Shown: positions 48,097-57,275 of the stretch, one piece after another
How the letters are laid out: the number at the start of each line of letters is the position of its first letter
Position numbering within the stretch: the stretch's first letter is position 1
Assembly: GCA_013314735.1 (NCBI GenBank)
Contig: JABUFD010000003.1
Location: 1-64,000, forward strand
From: Anaerolineae bacterium
GTDB lineage: Bacteria; Chloroflexota; Anaerolineae; Anaerolineales; Anaerolineaceae
DNA: 64,000 nt
Reading direction: 5' to 3'
The notes under the pieces: generated by a model
Seen by the model: the letters and a program-made list of their open reading frames with translations, nothing else
Databases searched by the model: none
What the model was told of the DNA's origin: nothing
Translations under genes and position numbers: made by a program

Positions 48097-49305
48097 TTAA
48101 TGGCGATGCCTTTTTCGGCTGCTCTGGCGCGGCGAATCATCCAGGTCATCGTCATCATCCATGCTGTGATCATGATCATGGAATAAGTCCTCATCATCAC
48201 GATCGAAATTCTCATCCTCCACGTATTCCCCGTCATCATCCAGCATATAGCCGAACTCCTCGCGCAGGTAGTTGCGCATGTCATCCGCATCGATGTCATC
48301 GCCTTCGATCTCATGGATCGCCTCTTCGAAGGTTTCACCTGAGAAACCAAACATGCTGGGCATACGCACACTGCCGGTAAAAGCGGTAAATTCCACCGCC
48401 TGCTCCAGCAGTTCCATTTCTTCATCATCATCCGCCCATTCCATCAGGGATTCCAGGGCCTCCATCACACCATCTCCGCCGATATTTTCCAACGCGCGCG
48501 CAATAGCCATGCGAATCGATTGATCGAGGTTTTCCGCATCGCGCGCGGTTTTCAGCAGCCAGGGGCGCGCCGTCTCGAGGTACATCTCGCCGGCAGCCTG
48601 GATCGCTTCAAATTGAATATCAGTATCGTAATGGTCCAGATTTTGCATCACAATTTTGCCCCACTCCTGGCTGGCGCTGCGGCCCATGGCATACAGAGCA
48701 GTCAGGATCCAATCGCGCTCGTTCTTTTCATAAGCTGCCAGGATCAATGGACTGACCTCTTCCCGGCCAGAGAAAGACACTGCTTCCAGTGCCCGGCGTT
48801 GTACCAGCACGGAATTGCTTTCATCAATCGCCCGCAGCAGGGCATCCTCGATACGGTGGGCCTCTTCTGCCGGAAACTCCTCCAATTCGCCCAGGTAAAC
48901 GTAATTCCCCAGCATGGTGGCGGCGGTGGATTGTACCAGTTCGTCCGCGTCATTTTCCAGCACATCCAACATTTTGTCCACCAGGTCGCGCCGGTCATAT
49001 TCAAACAGCAGGCGGATCGCCCCGGCGCGTACTGCCGGTTCGTCGTCGTCCATGCAGAATTTCGCAAATTCATCGAAATTCACCTGGAAATTGTAATCCA
49101 TCATACTTTCCAGGTCTTCCAGCAGGGCGGTCTTACGCTCCGGCCTGACTTCTGTCCATTTTCGCTTCAGCGCATTCAGTTCCACGCGGCTGATGTCGGA
49201 GAACTGGTTCCACAAGGAAGGCGGAAACGGCTGGTCTTCCTGGCGTAGCAGGTCGATCACCGCCTCAAATTCAGGAATGGTTGATTCTTCGTCGTACAGG
49301 CTCAT
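48097..49305 (-). CDS. HEAT-repeat protein with acidic tail
   Basis: 402 residues. From about 80 to 320 it is a series of paired helices of HEAT type (VRAGAIRLLFEY, VQSTAATMLGNY, VQRRALEAVSFSG, IQFEAIQAAGEMYLE, IRMAIARALENIGG). The last 60 residues are almost all Asp/Glu before a basic SSRKRHRH end. Scaffold function likely; partner unknown. AAAGGAA precedes the ATG. It is 22 bp after the NfnAB-type gene on the same strand, so possibly co-transcribed. Confidence 0.75.
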   Translation of the reverse strand: MSLYDEESTIPEFEAVIDLLRQEDQPFPPSLWNQFSDISRVELNALKRKWTEVRPERKTALLEDLESMMDYNFQVNFDEFAKFCMDDDEPAVRAGAIRLLFEYDRRDLVDKMLDVLENDADELVQSTAATMLGNYVYLGELEEFPAEEAHRIEDALLRAIDESNSVLVQRRALEAVSFSGREEVSPLILAAYEKNERDWILTALYAMGRSASQEWGKIVMQNLDHYDTDIQFEAIQAAGEMYLETARPWLLKTARDAENLDQSIRMAIARALENIGGDGVMEALESLMEWADDDEEMELLEQAVEFTAFTGSVRMPSMFGFSGETFEEAIHEIEGDDIDADDMRNYLREEFGYMLDDDGEYVEDENFDRDDEDLFHDHDHSMDDDDDLDDSPRQSSRKRHRH

Positions 49306-49327
49306 GGCTTGTTCCTTTACCGGAGAA

Positions 49328-51586
49328 TTATGGATGGTTTTGCAGCATCACATTGATTGCCGCGGCAGCCTGGCGGCCGGCGCCCATGGCGCGGATCACG
49401 GTGGCACCGCCCGTGACAATATCACCGCCAGCAAACACACCATCCAGGTTGGTTTGTTGTGTCTCTTCACTTACTATAATATTCCCCCGGCGGTTAAAGT
49501 CAAGTTCCGGTGTGCTGCGGGTGATGATCTTGTTGGAGCCATTGCCAATGGCGATAATCACAACATCAATCGGCAGCACATAGGTATCGCCTTCGATCGG
49601 TACCGGGCTGCGCCGCCCGGAGCTGTCGGGTTCGCCCAGTTCCATCCGCTGCAAACGCACGCTGTGCAGCCAGCCTTCATCATCGCCCAGGAACTCAATC
49701 GGGTTGTTCAGGAACAGGAATGTTAAGCCTTCCTGTTCACCGTGATGAATTTCCTCTTTACGGGCGGGCATTTCTTCCGCGGTACGGCGATAGATCACGT
49801 AAACTTCCTTTGCGCCCAGGCGTTTTGCCACACGTGCCGAATCCATCGCGGTGTTGCCACCGCCGATCACCGCCACACTCTTGTTACGGCAGTCAATCAC
49901 CGGGGTTTCATACACCGGGAACTGGTAGGCTTTCATCAGGTTCACACGGGTGAGGAACTCATTGGAGGAATACACCCCAATCAGGTTTTCTCCGGGAATA
50001 TTCATAAAGTTCGGCAGTCCCGCGCCAGCGCCGATGAATACGGCATCATACCCCATCTTGTGGCGCAGATCATCAATCGTGAAGGTCTGGCCGATCACCA
50101 CATTCTTACGGAACTCCACTCCCATCTGTTCCAGGCGTTCCACTTCTTCGCGCACAATTTGTTTTGGCAGGCGAAATTCCGGAATTCCATACGCCAGCAC
50201 ACCGCCATACTCGTGCAGTGCTTCAAACACCGTCACCCCGTGCCCCATTTTGACCAGGTCACCAGCGCAGCTTAACCCCGCCGGACCGGATCCAATAATC
50301 GCCACTTTTTTACCTGTGGGAGGTATGGTCGGAATTTCCACTTTGTCTGTCGTGACACGCTTTTCCCGCTTATAATCGGTCACAAACCGCTCCAACGCAC
50401 CAATCGCCACCGATTCACCGCGACTGGTTAATATGCACACCCCTTCACATTGGTCCGATTGCGGGCAAACCCGCCCGCATACAATTCCCAGCACATTGTC
50501 TTGTTCAATTACATCAGCCGCGCCCACGAAATCGCCTTCACGGATTTTCATAATGAATTGCGGAATCTGCACATTCACCGGGCAGCCCGCCACACACTTG
50601 GGATTGTTACATTGCAGGCAACGTTCCGCTTCGGTACGTGCCTGGTCTTCGGTGAAACCCAGGGCAACCTCCTCGAAGTTTCCCACCCGGATTTCAGGTT
50701 CCTGTTCTGGCATCTGCTGCCGCGGAATGGCCATGCGTTCTTTGGGCGTCAACGCGGCTGTTTCCGCACGGCAGGCATGCAGCAGCTCCGCTTCCTGTTC
50801 CCGGTAGGCGCGGCCGCGTTTCATCAGGGTGGAAAAATCGACCTGGTGGCCGTCGAATTCAGGACCGTCGACGCAGGCAAAGACGGTTTTACCGCCGACA
50901 GTAGCGCGGCAGCCGCCGCACATGCCGGTGCCATCCACCATGATCGTGTTCAAGCTGACAACCGTCTTGATTCCATACGGCCGGGTGACTTCCGCCACCG
51001 CACGCATCATCGGCAGCGGTCCCACCGCCAGCACATAATCCACCGGTTCACCGCTGTCGATCAGCGCTTGCAGGCGCTGGGTAACAAAACCGTGGAAACC
51101 ATAACTGCCATCATCGGTGCAGGCATAACAGGCATCACAAATTGCTGTCAGTTCTTTCTCCAGGATCACATATTCCTTACTGCGCCCACCGATAATCGAA
51201 ATCACTTTGTTGCCGGCTTGTTTCATCGCCACCGCGTTGGGATAAGCCACCCCGGTACCCACACCGCCGCCAATCACCACCACTGTGCCGTACTGTTCAA
51301 TCTCCGAGGGCGTACCCAGCGGACCGACTATATCGCGTACCATTTCGCCCGGTTTCATCGCATTCAATTCTGTGGTGCTCTTCCCTATCTCCTGTACGAT
51401 CAAGGTGATAGTCCCCTGATCAACATCAGAATCGACGATGGTCAGCGGAACACGTTCGCCGGTTTCACTGAGGTGAACGATAACAAATTGCCCGGGTTTC
51501 CGCGTCAGGGCGATATCAGGCTGTTCGATGACCAGGCGTTTCACACCTGGACCAATATATTCCGATGAAACGATGCGATTGCTCAT
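49328..51586 (-). CDS. Fused NfnAB-type flavoprotein: SudB/NfnA plus NADPH:glutamate-synthase-like NfnB
   Basis: 752 residues from ATG 51586; the longer start at 51658 is unlikely. N-terminal half (1-280): ferredoxin-reductase-like FAD/NAD domain with VVVIGGGVGTGVAYPNAVA and a [2Fe-2S] cluster motif GTGMCGGCRATVGG...C. C-terminal half: two [4Fe-4S] motifs (CLQCNNPKCVAGCP and CGRVCPQSDQCEGVC), FAD-binding IIGSGPAGLSCAGDL and NADP-binding AVIGGGNTAMDSARVA. NfnAB couples NADH, NADPH and ferredoxin by electron bifurcation; usually two subunits, here one chain. A sulfide dehydrogenase or glutamate-synthase small-subunit role is the alternative. Confidence 0.88.
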   Translation of the reverse strand: MSNRIVSSEYIGPGVKRLVIEQPDIALTRKPGQFVIVHLSETGERVPLTIVDSDVDQGTITLIVQEIGKSTTELNAMKPGEMVRDIVGPLGTPSEIEQYGTVVVIGGGVGTGVAYPNAVAMKQAGNKVISIIGGRSKEYVILEKELTAICDACYACTDDGSYGFHGFVTQRLQALIDSGEPVDYVLAVGPLPMMRAVAEVTRPYGIKTVVSLNTIMVDGTGMCGGCRATVGGKTVFACVDGPEFDGHQVDFSTLMKRGRAYREQEAELLHACRAETAALTPKERMAIPRQQMPEQEPEIRVGNFEEVALGFTEDQARTEAERCLQCNNPKCVAGCPVNVQIPQFIMKIREGDFVGAADVIEQDNVLGIVCGRVCPQSDQCEGVCILTSRGESVAIGALERFVTDYKREKRVTTDKVEIPTIPPTGKKVAIIGSGPAGLSCAGDLVKMGHGVTVFEALHEYGGVLAYGIPEFRLPKQIVREEVERLEQMGVEFRKNVVIGQTFTIDDLRHKMGYDAVFIGAGAGLPNFMNIPGENLIGVYSSNEFLTRVNLMKAYQFPVYETPVIDCRNKSVAVIGGGNTAMDSARVAKRLGAKEVYVIYRRTAEEMPARKEEIHHGEQEGLTFLFLNNPIEFLGDDEGWLHSVRLQRMELGEPDSSGRRSPVPIEGDTYVLPIDVVIIAIGNGSNKIITRSTPELDFNRRGNIIVSEETQQTNLDGVFAGGDIVTGGATVIRAMGAGRQAAAAINVMLQNHP

Positions 51587-51676
51587 GAATTCTATACTCC
51601 AACGCTGGATTCCGGGCGGCTGCGCCGCTCCCCCTCTCAAACGGGTTAAGCATACCATAAATGCCCATGGCTGCTA

Positions 51677-52369
51677 TCAGGATAAATATTGTTTAAGTTT
51701 GCCCAAATCGAGGATTTGAAAATGTGCGCGGTCAAATTGCAGCACGCCTTCATCACGCAACAGCCCCAATTCACGGGAAATGGATGGGCGCGGAATGTTG
51801 AGAAAATTGGCCATCTCTGACCGGCTCATTGGAAGCACAAACGCCAACCGTCCGGCTTTACGCGAGTGCTCAAACAACAACGCGCAAATCTTCCCGCGGA
51901 TGGTTTTGATCGATAAGTACTCCACTTTCCGATTTAACAACAGTGCTTTCTGCGCCAGGATCTTTAGCATATTTTCCATCAACATGCGGTGGCTGAGGCA
52001 TCCTTTGGCACACATCCCCAACACCTGTTCCATCGAGAGATACACCACCACGCTTTCCTCTAGGGTGCGCACCGAGGAAGGGAAACGTTCCACGCCGGCG
52101 AACACCACTACCTCTCCCAACATATCGCCCGGCTCCAACACAGTCAGCATCAACTGCTGCCCCAGCGCATTTTCTTTGATCACCGCCAGTCGGCCGGAAA
52201 GCACCAGCCCCATTGCCTCTACCGGGTCACCGGTGAGGAAAGCAAATTCATCCTTGCGATACATTTCCAGCCGCGGCCACAGGCACTCAAGCAGTTCAAT
52301 TACCTCTTTGACCGGAATATTCTGAAATAATGGGGCCTGTGCCAGTACATGCTGCCATTGCTCGTACAT
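51677..52369 (-). CDS. Crp/Fnr-family regulator, probably of the hcp operon
   Basis: 230 residues from ATG 52369 (AAGGA seven bases upstream); the frame open to 52780 overlaps the divergent gene. A cyclic-nucleotide-binding-type beta roll (about 20-130; LTVLEPGDMLGEVVVFAG) and a C-terminal winged helix with LPMSRSEMANFLNIPRPSISREL. It lacks the N-terminal cysteine cluster of Fnr, so it may sense NO or another ligand through heme or the beta roll. A dyad lies 15 bases upstream of its start. Divergent transcription with the Fe-S/cupin/hcp genes suggests it controls them and itself. Confidence 0.85.
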   Translation of the reverse strand: MYEQWQHVLAQAPLFQNIPVKEVIELLECLWPRLEMYRKDEFAFLTGDPVEAMGLVLSGRLAVIKENALGQQLMLTVLEPGDMLGEVVVFAGVERFPSSVRTLEESVVVYLSMEQVLGMCAKGCLSHRMLMENMLKILAQKALLLNRKVEYLSIKTIRGKICALLFEHSRKAGRLAFVLPMSRSEMANFLNIPRPSISRELGLLRDEGVLQFDRAHFQILDLGKLKQYLS

Positions 52370-52383
52370 ATTGCCATCCTTTT

Positions 52384-52397
52384 CGTAACATACGTTA
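52384..52397. promoter_or_regulatory. Crp/Fnr-type operator GTAAC-N4-GTTAC
   Basis: An exact 5-4-5 inverted repeat (GTAAC at 52384-52388, ATAC, GTTAC at 52393-52397) in the 96-bp divergent region. Half-site spacing equals that of Fnr/Crp sites. It is 14 bases from the regulator start and 68 from the Fe-S gene start. Confidence 0.65.
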
Positions 52398-52465
52398 CCG
52401 ACAGATTGCCCTGATTGTACTACACTCATTATCAGATGAAAACAAACAACCCGAAAGGACAGGCA

Positions 52466-53194
52466 ATGAAGCGAAACATCATCACGATTGATGAGAAAAA
52501 GTGTAACGGCTGCGGATTGTGTGTCAGCGCCTGTCACGAAGGCGCCATTCGACTGGTGAACGGCAAAGCAAGGCTGATCTCCGAATCGTACTGCGACGGC
52601 CTCGGGGACTGCCTGCCGCACTGTCCGACCGGTGCCATTACGATCGAAGAACGAGAAACCGCTGCTTACGATGAACTGGCTGTTCAGGCACACCTGGGGC
52701 AACACCGGGTGCAATCCCAAACAGATGCGCCTTTTGCCAACGCCGCCACCATTGCCCAAACTCTGCAGCGCCCGTCGCAATTGTCCGTTTCAGACCTCAC
52801 TCCGATGGTGGAAGCACCGTCTGCTGCATCCCAATTGCGGCAATGGCCGGTGCAGATCAAGCTGGTTCCGGTGAATGCGCCTTTTTTTCACCATGCCGAC
52901 CTGCTGGTTGCCGCCACCTGCGCCGGATTTGCCTCTCCCCGCCTGCACGAAGATTTCATCCGTGGCCGTATCACACTGATCGGTTGTCCCAAACTGGATG
53001 GCGTCGATTACGCAGAGAAATTGTCCCAGATATTCGCCGCCAATGAGATCAATAGTGTCACCGTGCTACGGATGGAGGTTCCCTGCTGCGGCGGACTCAC
53101 CCAGGCCGTTAAGCGAGCTTTTGCTGCCAGTGGCAACATGATCCCTTGGCAGGTGATTACCCTCTCATCAGAGGGTCGAACGATTCAACCCTGA
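52466..53194 (+). CDS. Hcp-associated 4Fe-4S protein
   Basis: 242 residues from ATG 52466 (GAAAGGA upstream); earlier in-frame starts are not supported. The N-terminus has two cluster motifs: CNGCGLCVSAC (residues about 13-23) and CDGLGDCLPHC. A proline/acidic linker leads to a C-terminal domain with PVNAPFFHHADLLVA, TLIGCPKLDGVDYAEKL and MEVPCCGGL. This architecture is common beside hcp in anaerobes and probably passes electrons to Hcp, but the C-terminal domain has no assigned function. First gene of Fe-S/cupin/hcp. Confidence 0.8.
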   Translation: MKRNIITIDEKKCNGCGLCVSACHEGAIRLVNGKARLISESYCDGLGDCLPHCPTGAITIEERETAAYDELAVQAHLGQHRVQSQTDAPFANAATIAQTLQRPSQLSVSDLTPMVEAPSAASQLRQWPVQIKLVPVNAPFFHHADLLVAATCAGFASPRLHEDFIRGRITLIGCPKLDGVDYAEKLSQIFAANEINSVTVLRMEVPCCGGLTQAVKRAFAASGNMIPWQVITLSSEGRTIQP

Positions 53195-53229
53195 AAGAAA
53201 TAACCCACAACCATTGAAAGGAAAACAAC

Positions 53230-53556
53230 ATGATCGAAAAACTGTATCAATTCACTGTCACCGATGACAAAAAAATCGAACGCATCATTGATGAAGAGGC
53301 AGTCGCCATCAACCACATGGTGTTGCCCCAAGGGGACCGCTTGCCACCACATGCCGCCAATTCGCACGTCTATATGATCGTTGCCCGTGGTACCATCAGC
53401 CTCCAGTTGGATGACCAGGAAGAACACCACTATCCTGCCGGCAGCATCATCAACATCCCTTTCCGCACTTTCATGAATGCCGTCAACACCCATGAGGAAA
53501 CGGTCGAATTGTTCGTCGTCAAAGCCCCTGGCCCGAAATCCATGCCCGCCCTATAA
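53230..53556 (+). CDS. Small single-domain cupin
   Basis: 108 residues. Cupin barrel: PPHAANSHVYMIVARGTISL (motif 1, with the His/His/Glu-like positions partly His and Tyr) and PAGSIINIPFRTFMNAV (motif 2). GAAAGG precedes the ATG. It lies 35 bp after the Fe-S gene and 19 bp before hcp. The gene order suggests a role in nitrosative stress, for example metal or NO-product binding. Function unknown. Confidence 0.75.
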   Translation: MIEKLYQFTVTDDKKIERIIDEEAVAINHMVLPQGDRLPPHAANSHVYMIVARGTISLQLDDQEEHHYPAGSIINIPFRTFMNAVNTHEETVELFVVKAPGPKSMPAL

Positions 53557-53575
53557 ACCATTGAGGAGAGTTTGA

Positions 53576-55138
53576 ATGTCCATGTTCTGTTACCAGTGTG
53601 AGCAGGCGGCAGGCCGCAAAGCCTGCACCCGGATCGGCGTATGCGGGAAAACCCCCGAAGTATCGAACCAGCAGGATGAGCTGACTGGTGCATTGGTCGG
53701 CCTAGCACGTGCCGCAAGGCAGCCCGGTGATGTTCCAGAAGCCGCTGAAATGATGATGCGGGGGCTGTTCACCACCATCACCAATGTCAGTTTTGATCCA
53801 ACGCGAATGGTTCAGATCATTGACGAAGTGCGCCGGATGAATGCCCGTTTAGGCGGCGGTGAAGAATTTGATCCCGCGCAATTGTGGACCGGCGACCAGG
53901 ATGTGGTATCGCTGCGTTCCATCCTGCTGTTCGGAATGCGTGGCATGGCGGCCTATGCCTACCATGCCCACATCCTCGGCTACGATGAACCCGAAGTGAA
54001 TGAATGGCTGCTGAAAGGTATGCGTGAATTCGGTACCGAGCACAGCATCGAAGAATGGCTCTCACTCCTGATGGAGTTCGGCTTTGCCAACCTTAAATGC
54101 ATGGAAGTGCTCGACCATGCCCATGTGACCAGCTACGGCAGCCCCGTGCCCACCCCTGTCAGCATGACCATTGACCCCGGACCATTCATCGTCATCAGCG
54201 GCCACGATCTGCACGACCTCAAGCAGCTTCTGCAACAAACCGAAGGCAAGGGCATCAATATCTATACGCATGGTGAAATGCTGCCTGCCCATGGATACCC
54301 GGAATTAAAGAAATTCTCCCACCTGAAAGGCAACTTCGGCACCGCCTGGCAGAACCAGCAGAAAGAATTCGATGGTGTTCCCGCTGCCTTCCTGTTCACC
54401 ACCAACTGCCTGATGCCGGTCAAACCCAGCTACGCAGACCGCGTTTTTACCACTGCCGTGGTTGCTTACCCCGACCTGGTCCATATCCCCGCCGACAATC
54501 TTGGCCGCAAGGATTTCTCTCCGGTCATCGAAAAAGCTCTCGCCCTGGGCGGTTACGACCACGAAGTGGTGATGACCGGGATCAACGGCGGTTCCAACCT
54601 GATTACCGGCTTCGGCCATGATGCCGTCCTTGGCGCTGCCGATACCGTCATCAGCGCGGTCAAATCCGGTGATATCCGCCACTTTTTCCTTGTCGGCGGC
54701 TGCGACGGTGCCCGTGCCGGGCGAAATTACTATACCGATTTCGTCCAACAATCCCCGAAAGATACCATCGTCCTCACCCTGGCCTGCGGTAAATACCGCT
54801 TCAACGACCTTGACCTGGGGCAGATCGGCGGCCTGCCGCGCATTATGGACATGGGGCAGTGCAATGACTCTTATTCCGCCATCAAGGTGGCAACCGCCCT
54901 CGCAGAAGCCTTTGAATGCGGCGTCAATGAACTGCCGCTGACCCTGGTGCTTTCCTGGTACGAACAAAAAGCGGTCTGTGTCCTGCTCAGCCTGCTGGCG
55001 CTCGGTATCCGCAACATCTACCTGGGACCGTCTCTGCCGGCATTCTTCTCCTCCAATGTGCTCGATGTTCTGATTGAAAAATTCGACATCAAGGCCATCA
55101 GTACCGCCGAACAGGATCTGGCAGAAATACTCGCCTGA
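53576..55138 (+). CDS. hcp: Hybrid cluster protein (hydroxylamine reductase / prismane)
   Basis: 520 residues. N-terminal cluster motif Cys5-x2-Cys8-x8-Cys17-x5-Cys23, the class I [4Fe-4S] spacing of strict anaerobes. Hybrid-cluster ligands are recognisable in YTHGEMLPAHGYPELKKF, FTTNCLMP, VGGCDGARAGRNYYTDF, LACGKYRFND and the C-terminal region. Hcp reduces hydroxylamine and probably NO to N2O. AGGAG precedes the ATG. It is the last gene of the operon, closed by the terminator at 55156. Confidence 0.97.
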   Translation: MSMFCYQCEQAAGRKACTRIGVCGKTPEVSNQQDELTGALVGLARAARQPGDVPEAAEMMMRGLFTTITNVSFDPTRMVQIIDEVRRMNARLGGGEEFDPAQLWTGDQDVVSLRSILLFGMRGMAAYAYHAHILGYDEPEVNEWLLKGMREFGTEHSIEEWLSLLMEFGFANLKCMEVLDHAHVTSYGSPVPTPVSMTIDPGPFIVISGHDLHDLKQLLQQTEGKGINIYTHGEMLPAHGYPELKKFSHLKGNFGTAWQNQQKEFDGVPAAFLFTTNCLMPVKPSYADRVFTTAVVAYPDLVHIPADNLGRKDFSPVIEKALALGGYDHEVVMTGINGGSNLITGFGHDAVLGAADTVISAVKSGDIRHFFLVGGCDGARAGRNYYTDFVQQSPKDTIVLTLACGKYRFNDLDLGQIGGLPRIMDMGQCNDSYSAIKVATALAEAFECGVNELPLTLVLSWYEQKAVCVLLSLLALGIRNIYLGPSLPAFFSSNVLDVLIEKFDIKAISTAEQDLAEILA

Positions 55139-55155
55139 TCTCGAACGAACACAAG

Positions 55156-55193
55156 AAATCCACAGGTCTCAATCGGCCTGTGGATTTTTGTTT
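55156..55193 (+). terminator. Rho-independent terminator after hcp
   Basis: AAATCCACAGG (55156-55166) pairs with CCTGTGGATTT (55177-55187) around a 10-base loop, followed by TTGTTT. Confidence 0.9.
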
Positions 55194-55354
55194 AAGACTG
55201 CTTGCTGGAGTGGTCATTGTTACCGCAGGATATCAGAATGGTGGTGAATCCCTTCTATACCAAATCTAAACCCCAAGGGAGTACCGGAATACTACAATCA
55301 TGCAAATTCGTTCCCCACCCTGTCAGATGATGGGGTAAACCAAGGAGAAATTTC

Positions 55355-57238
55355 ATGAAAAAAAAGGTACTAACCCTCATCTCTCTCATCATTATCATAC
55401 CACTGGCCGCCTGCGCCACCGGCGTTGCTGACACCCAGACCCAGGCGGTAACCTCAGGCACAGTGTCGGAATCAACCACAGACCTTACCAGTACGGAAAC
55501 AGAAAGCAGCCTGGTATTGGAGGTACTCACCCATATAACGGCAGAACTCGACCCTCAGGATACCACCTGGAATGAAGCCGATATGATCCCAATCACACTC
55601 GATGGAACCGCCATCTTATCGGAGAATGCTTCCGTCCAGGTACAGGGCAGCACAGCAACCATTACCGATGCCGGAACCTACGCTCTCACCGGCACACTGA
55701 CCAACGGACAGATCATCGTGGACACCCAGGAAGATGGCATGGTGCGATTGGTCCTGGACAGCGCGGCAATTCATAACGCGACCGGTCCGGCGATTCTGGT
55801 GGAAAATGCAGAACAAGTGATGCTTGTTCTCGCCGATGCCACGGAAAATTCCCTCAGCGATGGAACGGAGCGTGTGACGGCAGCGGTCGAAGAAGATGGA
55901 CCCAATGCCACTGTTTACAGCAAAGCGGATCTCATCTTGTATGGAAACGGGACGCTCATTGTCAATGGAAACTACCAGGACGGTATCACCAGCAAGGACA
56001 ATTTATTGATCGCCGGTGGCACTTATATTGTCACGGCGGTTGATGATGGGATTCGCGGCAAGGATTCCCTCCAGGTTCTGGATGGGTACATTACCGTCCA
56101 GGCAGGTGGTGACGGCTTGAAATCAGACAACGAAGAAGATGTCACCCTGGGGTATATCCAGGTGGAAAATGGGCAGATCACAGTGATTGCCAATGGCGAT
56201 GCCATCACAGCCCAGGCCGATGTAATCATTGCAGGTGGTGAATTCAACCTGTCATCCGGTGGTGGAAGCCAGGCCTTACTCACCGACGATACCTCGGCAA
56301 AAGGAATCAAAGCGGTGAATACCATCACCATCACTGGTGGAACTTTCCAGGTGGATTCAGCGGATGATGCGGTACATGCCAATAACAGTATCCTGGTCAC
56401 CGATGGTAGTTTCACAATCACCACGGGAGATGACGGTTTTCATGCGGATGCGGTGCTTCAGATCGATGGCGGAACAATTGCCATTGAAGAATCCTATGAG
56501 GGATTGGAAAGCGCTGTCATCATGATCAACGGGGGTGACATCCATCTTGTGGCAAGTGACGATGGCATCAATGTATCCGGTGGAAACGATGGTTCGGGAA
56601 TGATGAATCCCGCCATGGGTCATGGCACCCGTCCCGAACCCGGGCAGCGGCCAGCCAATGGCTTCGCTCAACCCGGCACAGACGACACGTTCGAATACGA
56701 TGGTGACTATTACCTGTACATCCATGGCGGATATATTGTTGTCAACGCCGATGGAGACGGAGTTGATGTCAATGGCGCGGTGGAAATGACAGCCGGTACC
56801 GTGATTGTCAATGGCCCCACCGACCCAAGAAATGGCGCCATCGATTATGATGCCACATTCACTCTCTCCGGCGGCGCCGTCATTGCGGCAGGCAGTGCGG
56901 GAATGGCACAAAGCGCCGGCAATGTCAGCAGTCAGTATTCGATCCTGATCAATTTCGAGCAGGCTATCCCAGCGGGTACATTGATCCATATCCAGGATGG
57001 CCAGGAAAATGATATTCTCACTTACTCCCCCGCCAAATTATACCAATCCATTGCTTTCACCTCCCCCGCCCTCGTTCGGGGTGAAACCTATACCATCTTT
57101 ATTGGTGGCACAGCTTCAGGTACAGTAACCGATGGGCTATACCAGGTGGACACCTATACCCCGGGGGACGAATATACGACCCTTACATTATCTGAAATGA
57201 TTACCACCATCGGAATCCAGGGCGGTTTCCGCCCATAA
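55355..57238 (+). CDS. DUF4353-type beta-helix lipoprotein with Asp-Gly repeats
   Basis: 627 residues. Lipoprotein signal with lipobox LAAC (Cys20). After a Thr/Ser-rich spacer, residues about 85-540 are short beta-strand repeats of roughly 20-23 residues: each has a GG-type turn and a DDG/DDA/GDG element (VDDGIRG, GGDGLKS, ADDAVHA, GDDGFHA, SDDGINV, DGDGVDV). Right-handed beta-helix fold and surface Ca2+ or sugar binding are inferred. A Pro/Gly-rich insertion (RPEPGQRPANGFAQPG) interrupts near 430. The family is annotated as carbohydrate-binding. AAGGAG precedes the ATG. The gene lies 170 bp ahead of the VTC/DUF4956 genes. Confidence 0.8.
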   Translation: MKKKVLTLISLIIIIPLAACATGVADTQTQAVTSGTVSESTTDLTSTETESSLVLEVLTHITAELDPQDTTWNEADMIPITLDGTAILSENASVQVQGSTATITDAGTYALTGTLTNGQIIVDTQEDGMVRLVLDSAAIHNATGPAILVENAEQVMLVLADATENSLSDGTERVTAAVEEDGPNATVYSKADLILYGNGTLIVNGNYQDGITSKDNLLIAGGTYIVTAVDDGIRGKDSLQVLDGYITVQAGGDGLKSDNEEDVTLGYIQVENGQITVIANGDAITAQADVIIAGGEFNLSSGGGSQALLTDDTSAKGIKAVNTITITGGTFQVDSADDAVHANNSILVTDGSFTITTGDDGFHADAVLQIDGGTIAIEESYEGLESAVIMINGGDIHLVASDDGINVSGGNDGSGMMNPAMGHGTRPEPGQRPANGFAQPGTDDTFEYDGDYYLYIHGGYIVVNADGDGVDVNGAVEMTAGTVIVNGPTDPRNGAIDYDATFTLSGGAVIAAGSAGMAQSAGNVSSQYSILINFEQAIPAGTLIHIQDGQENDILTYSPAKLYQSIAFTSPALVRGETYTIFIGGTASGTVTDGLYQVDTYTPGDEYTTLTLSEMITTIGIQGGFRP

Positions 57239-57275
57239 CCGGAAATTATTTCTTCATCTGTCTCCTCCCCAAACA

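Noticed and set aside
48100-48250. GAT/GAC-rich repeats
   Set aside because: They simply encode the Asp/Glu tail of the HEAT-repeat protein; no separate repeat element.
50450-51568. 372-residue open frame opposite the NfnAB-type gene
   Set aside because: Its sequence is a His/Arg-rich mirror of the real gene, and it has no domain motifs.
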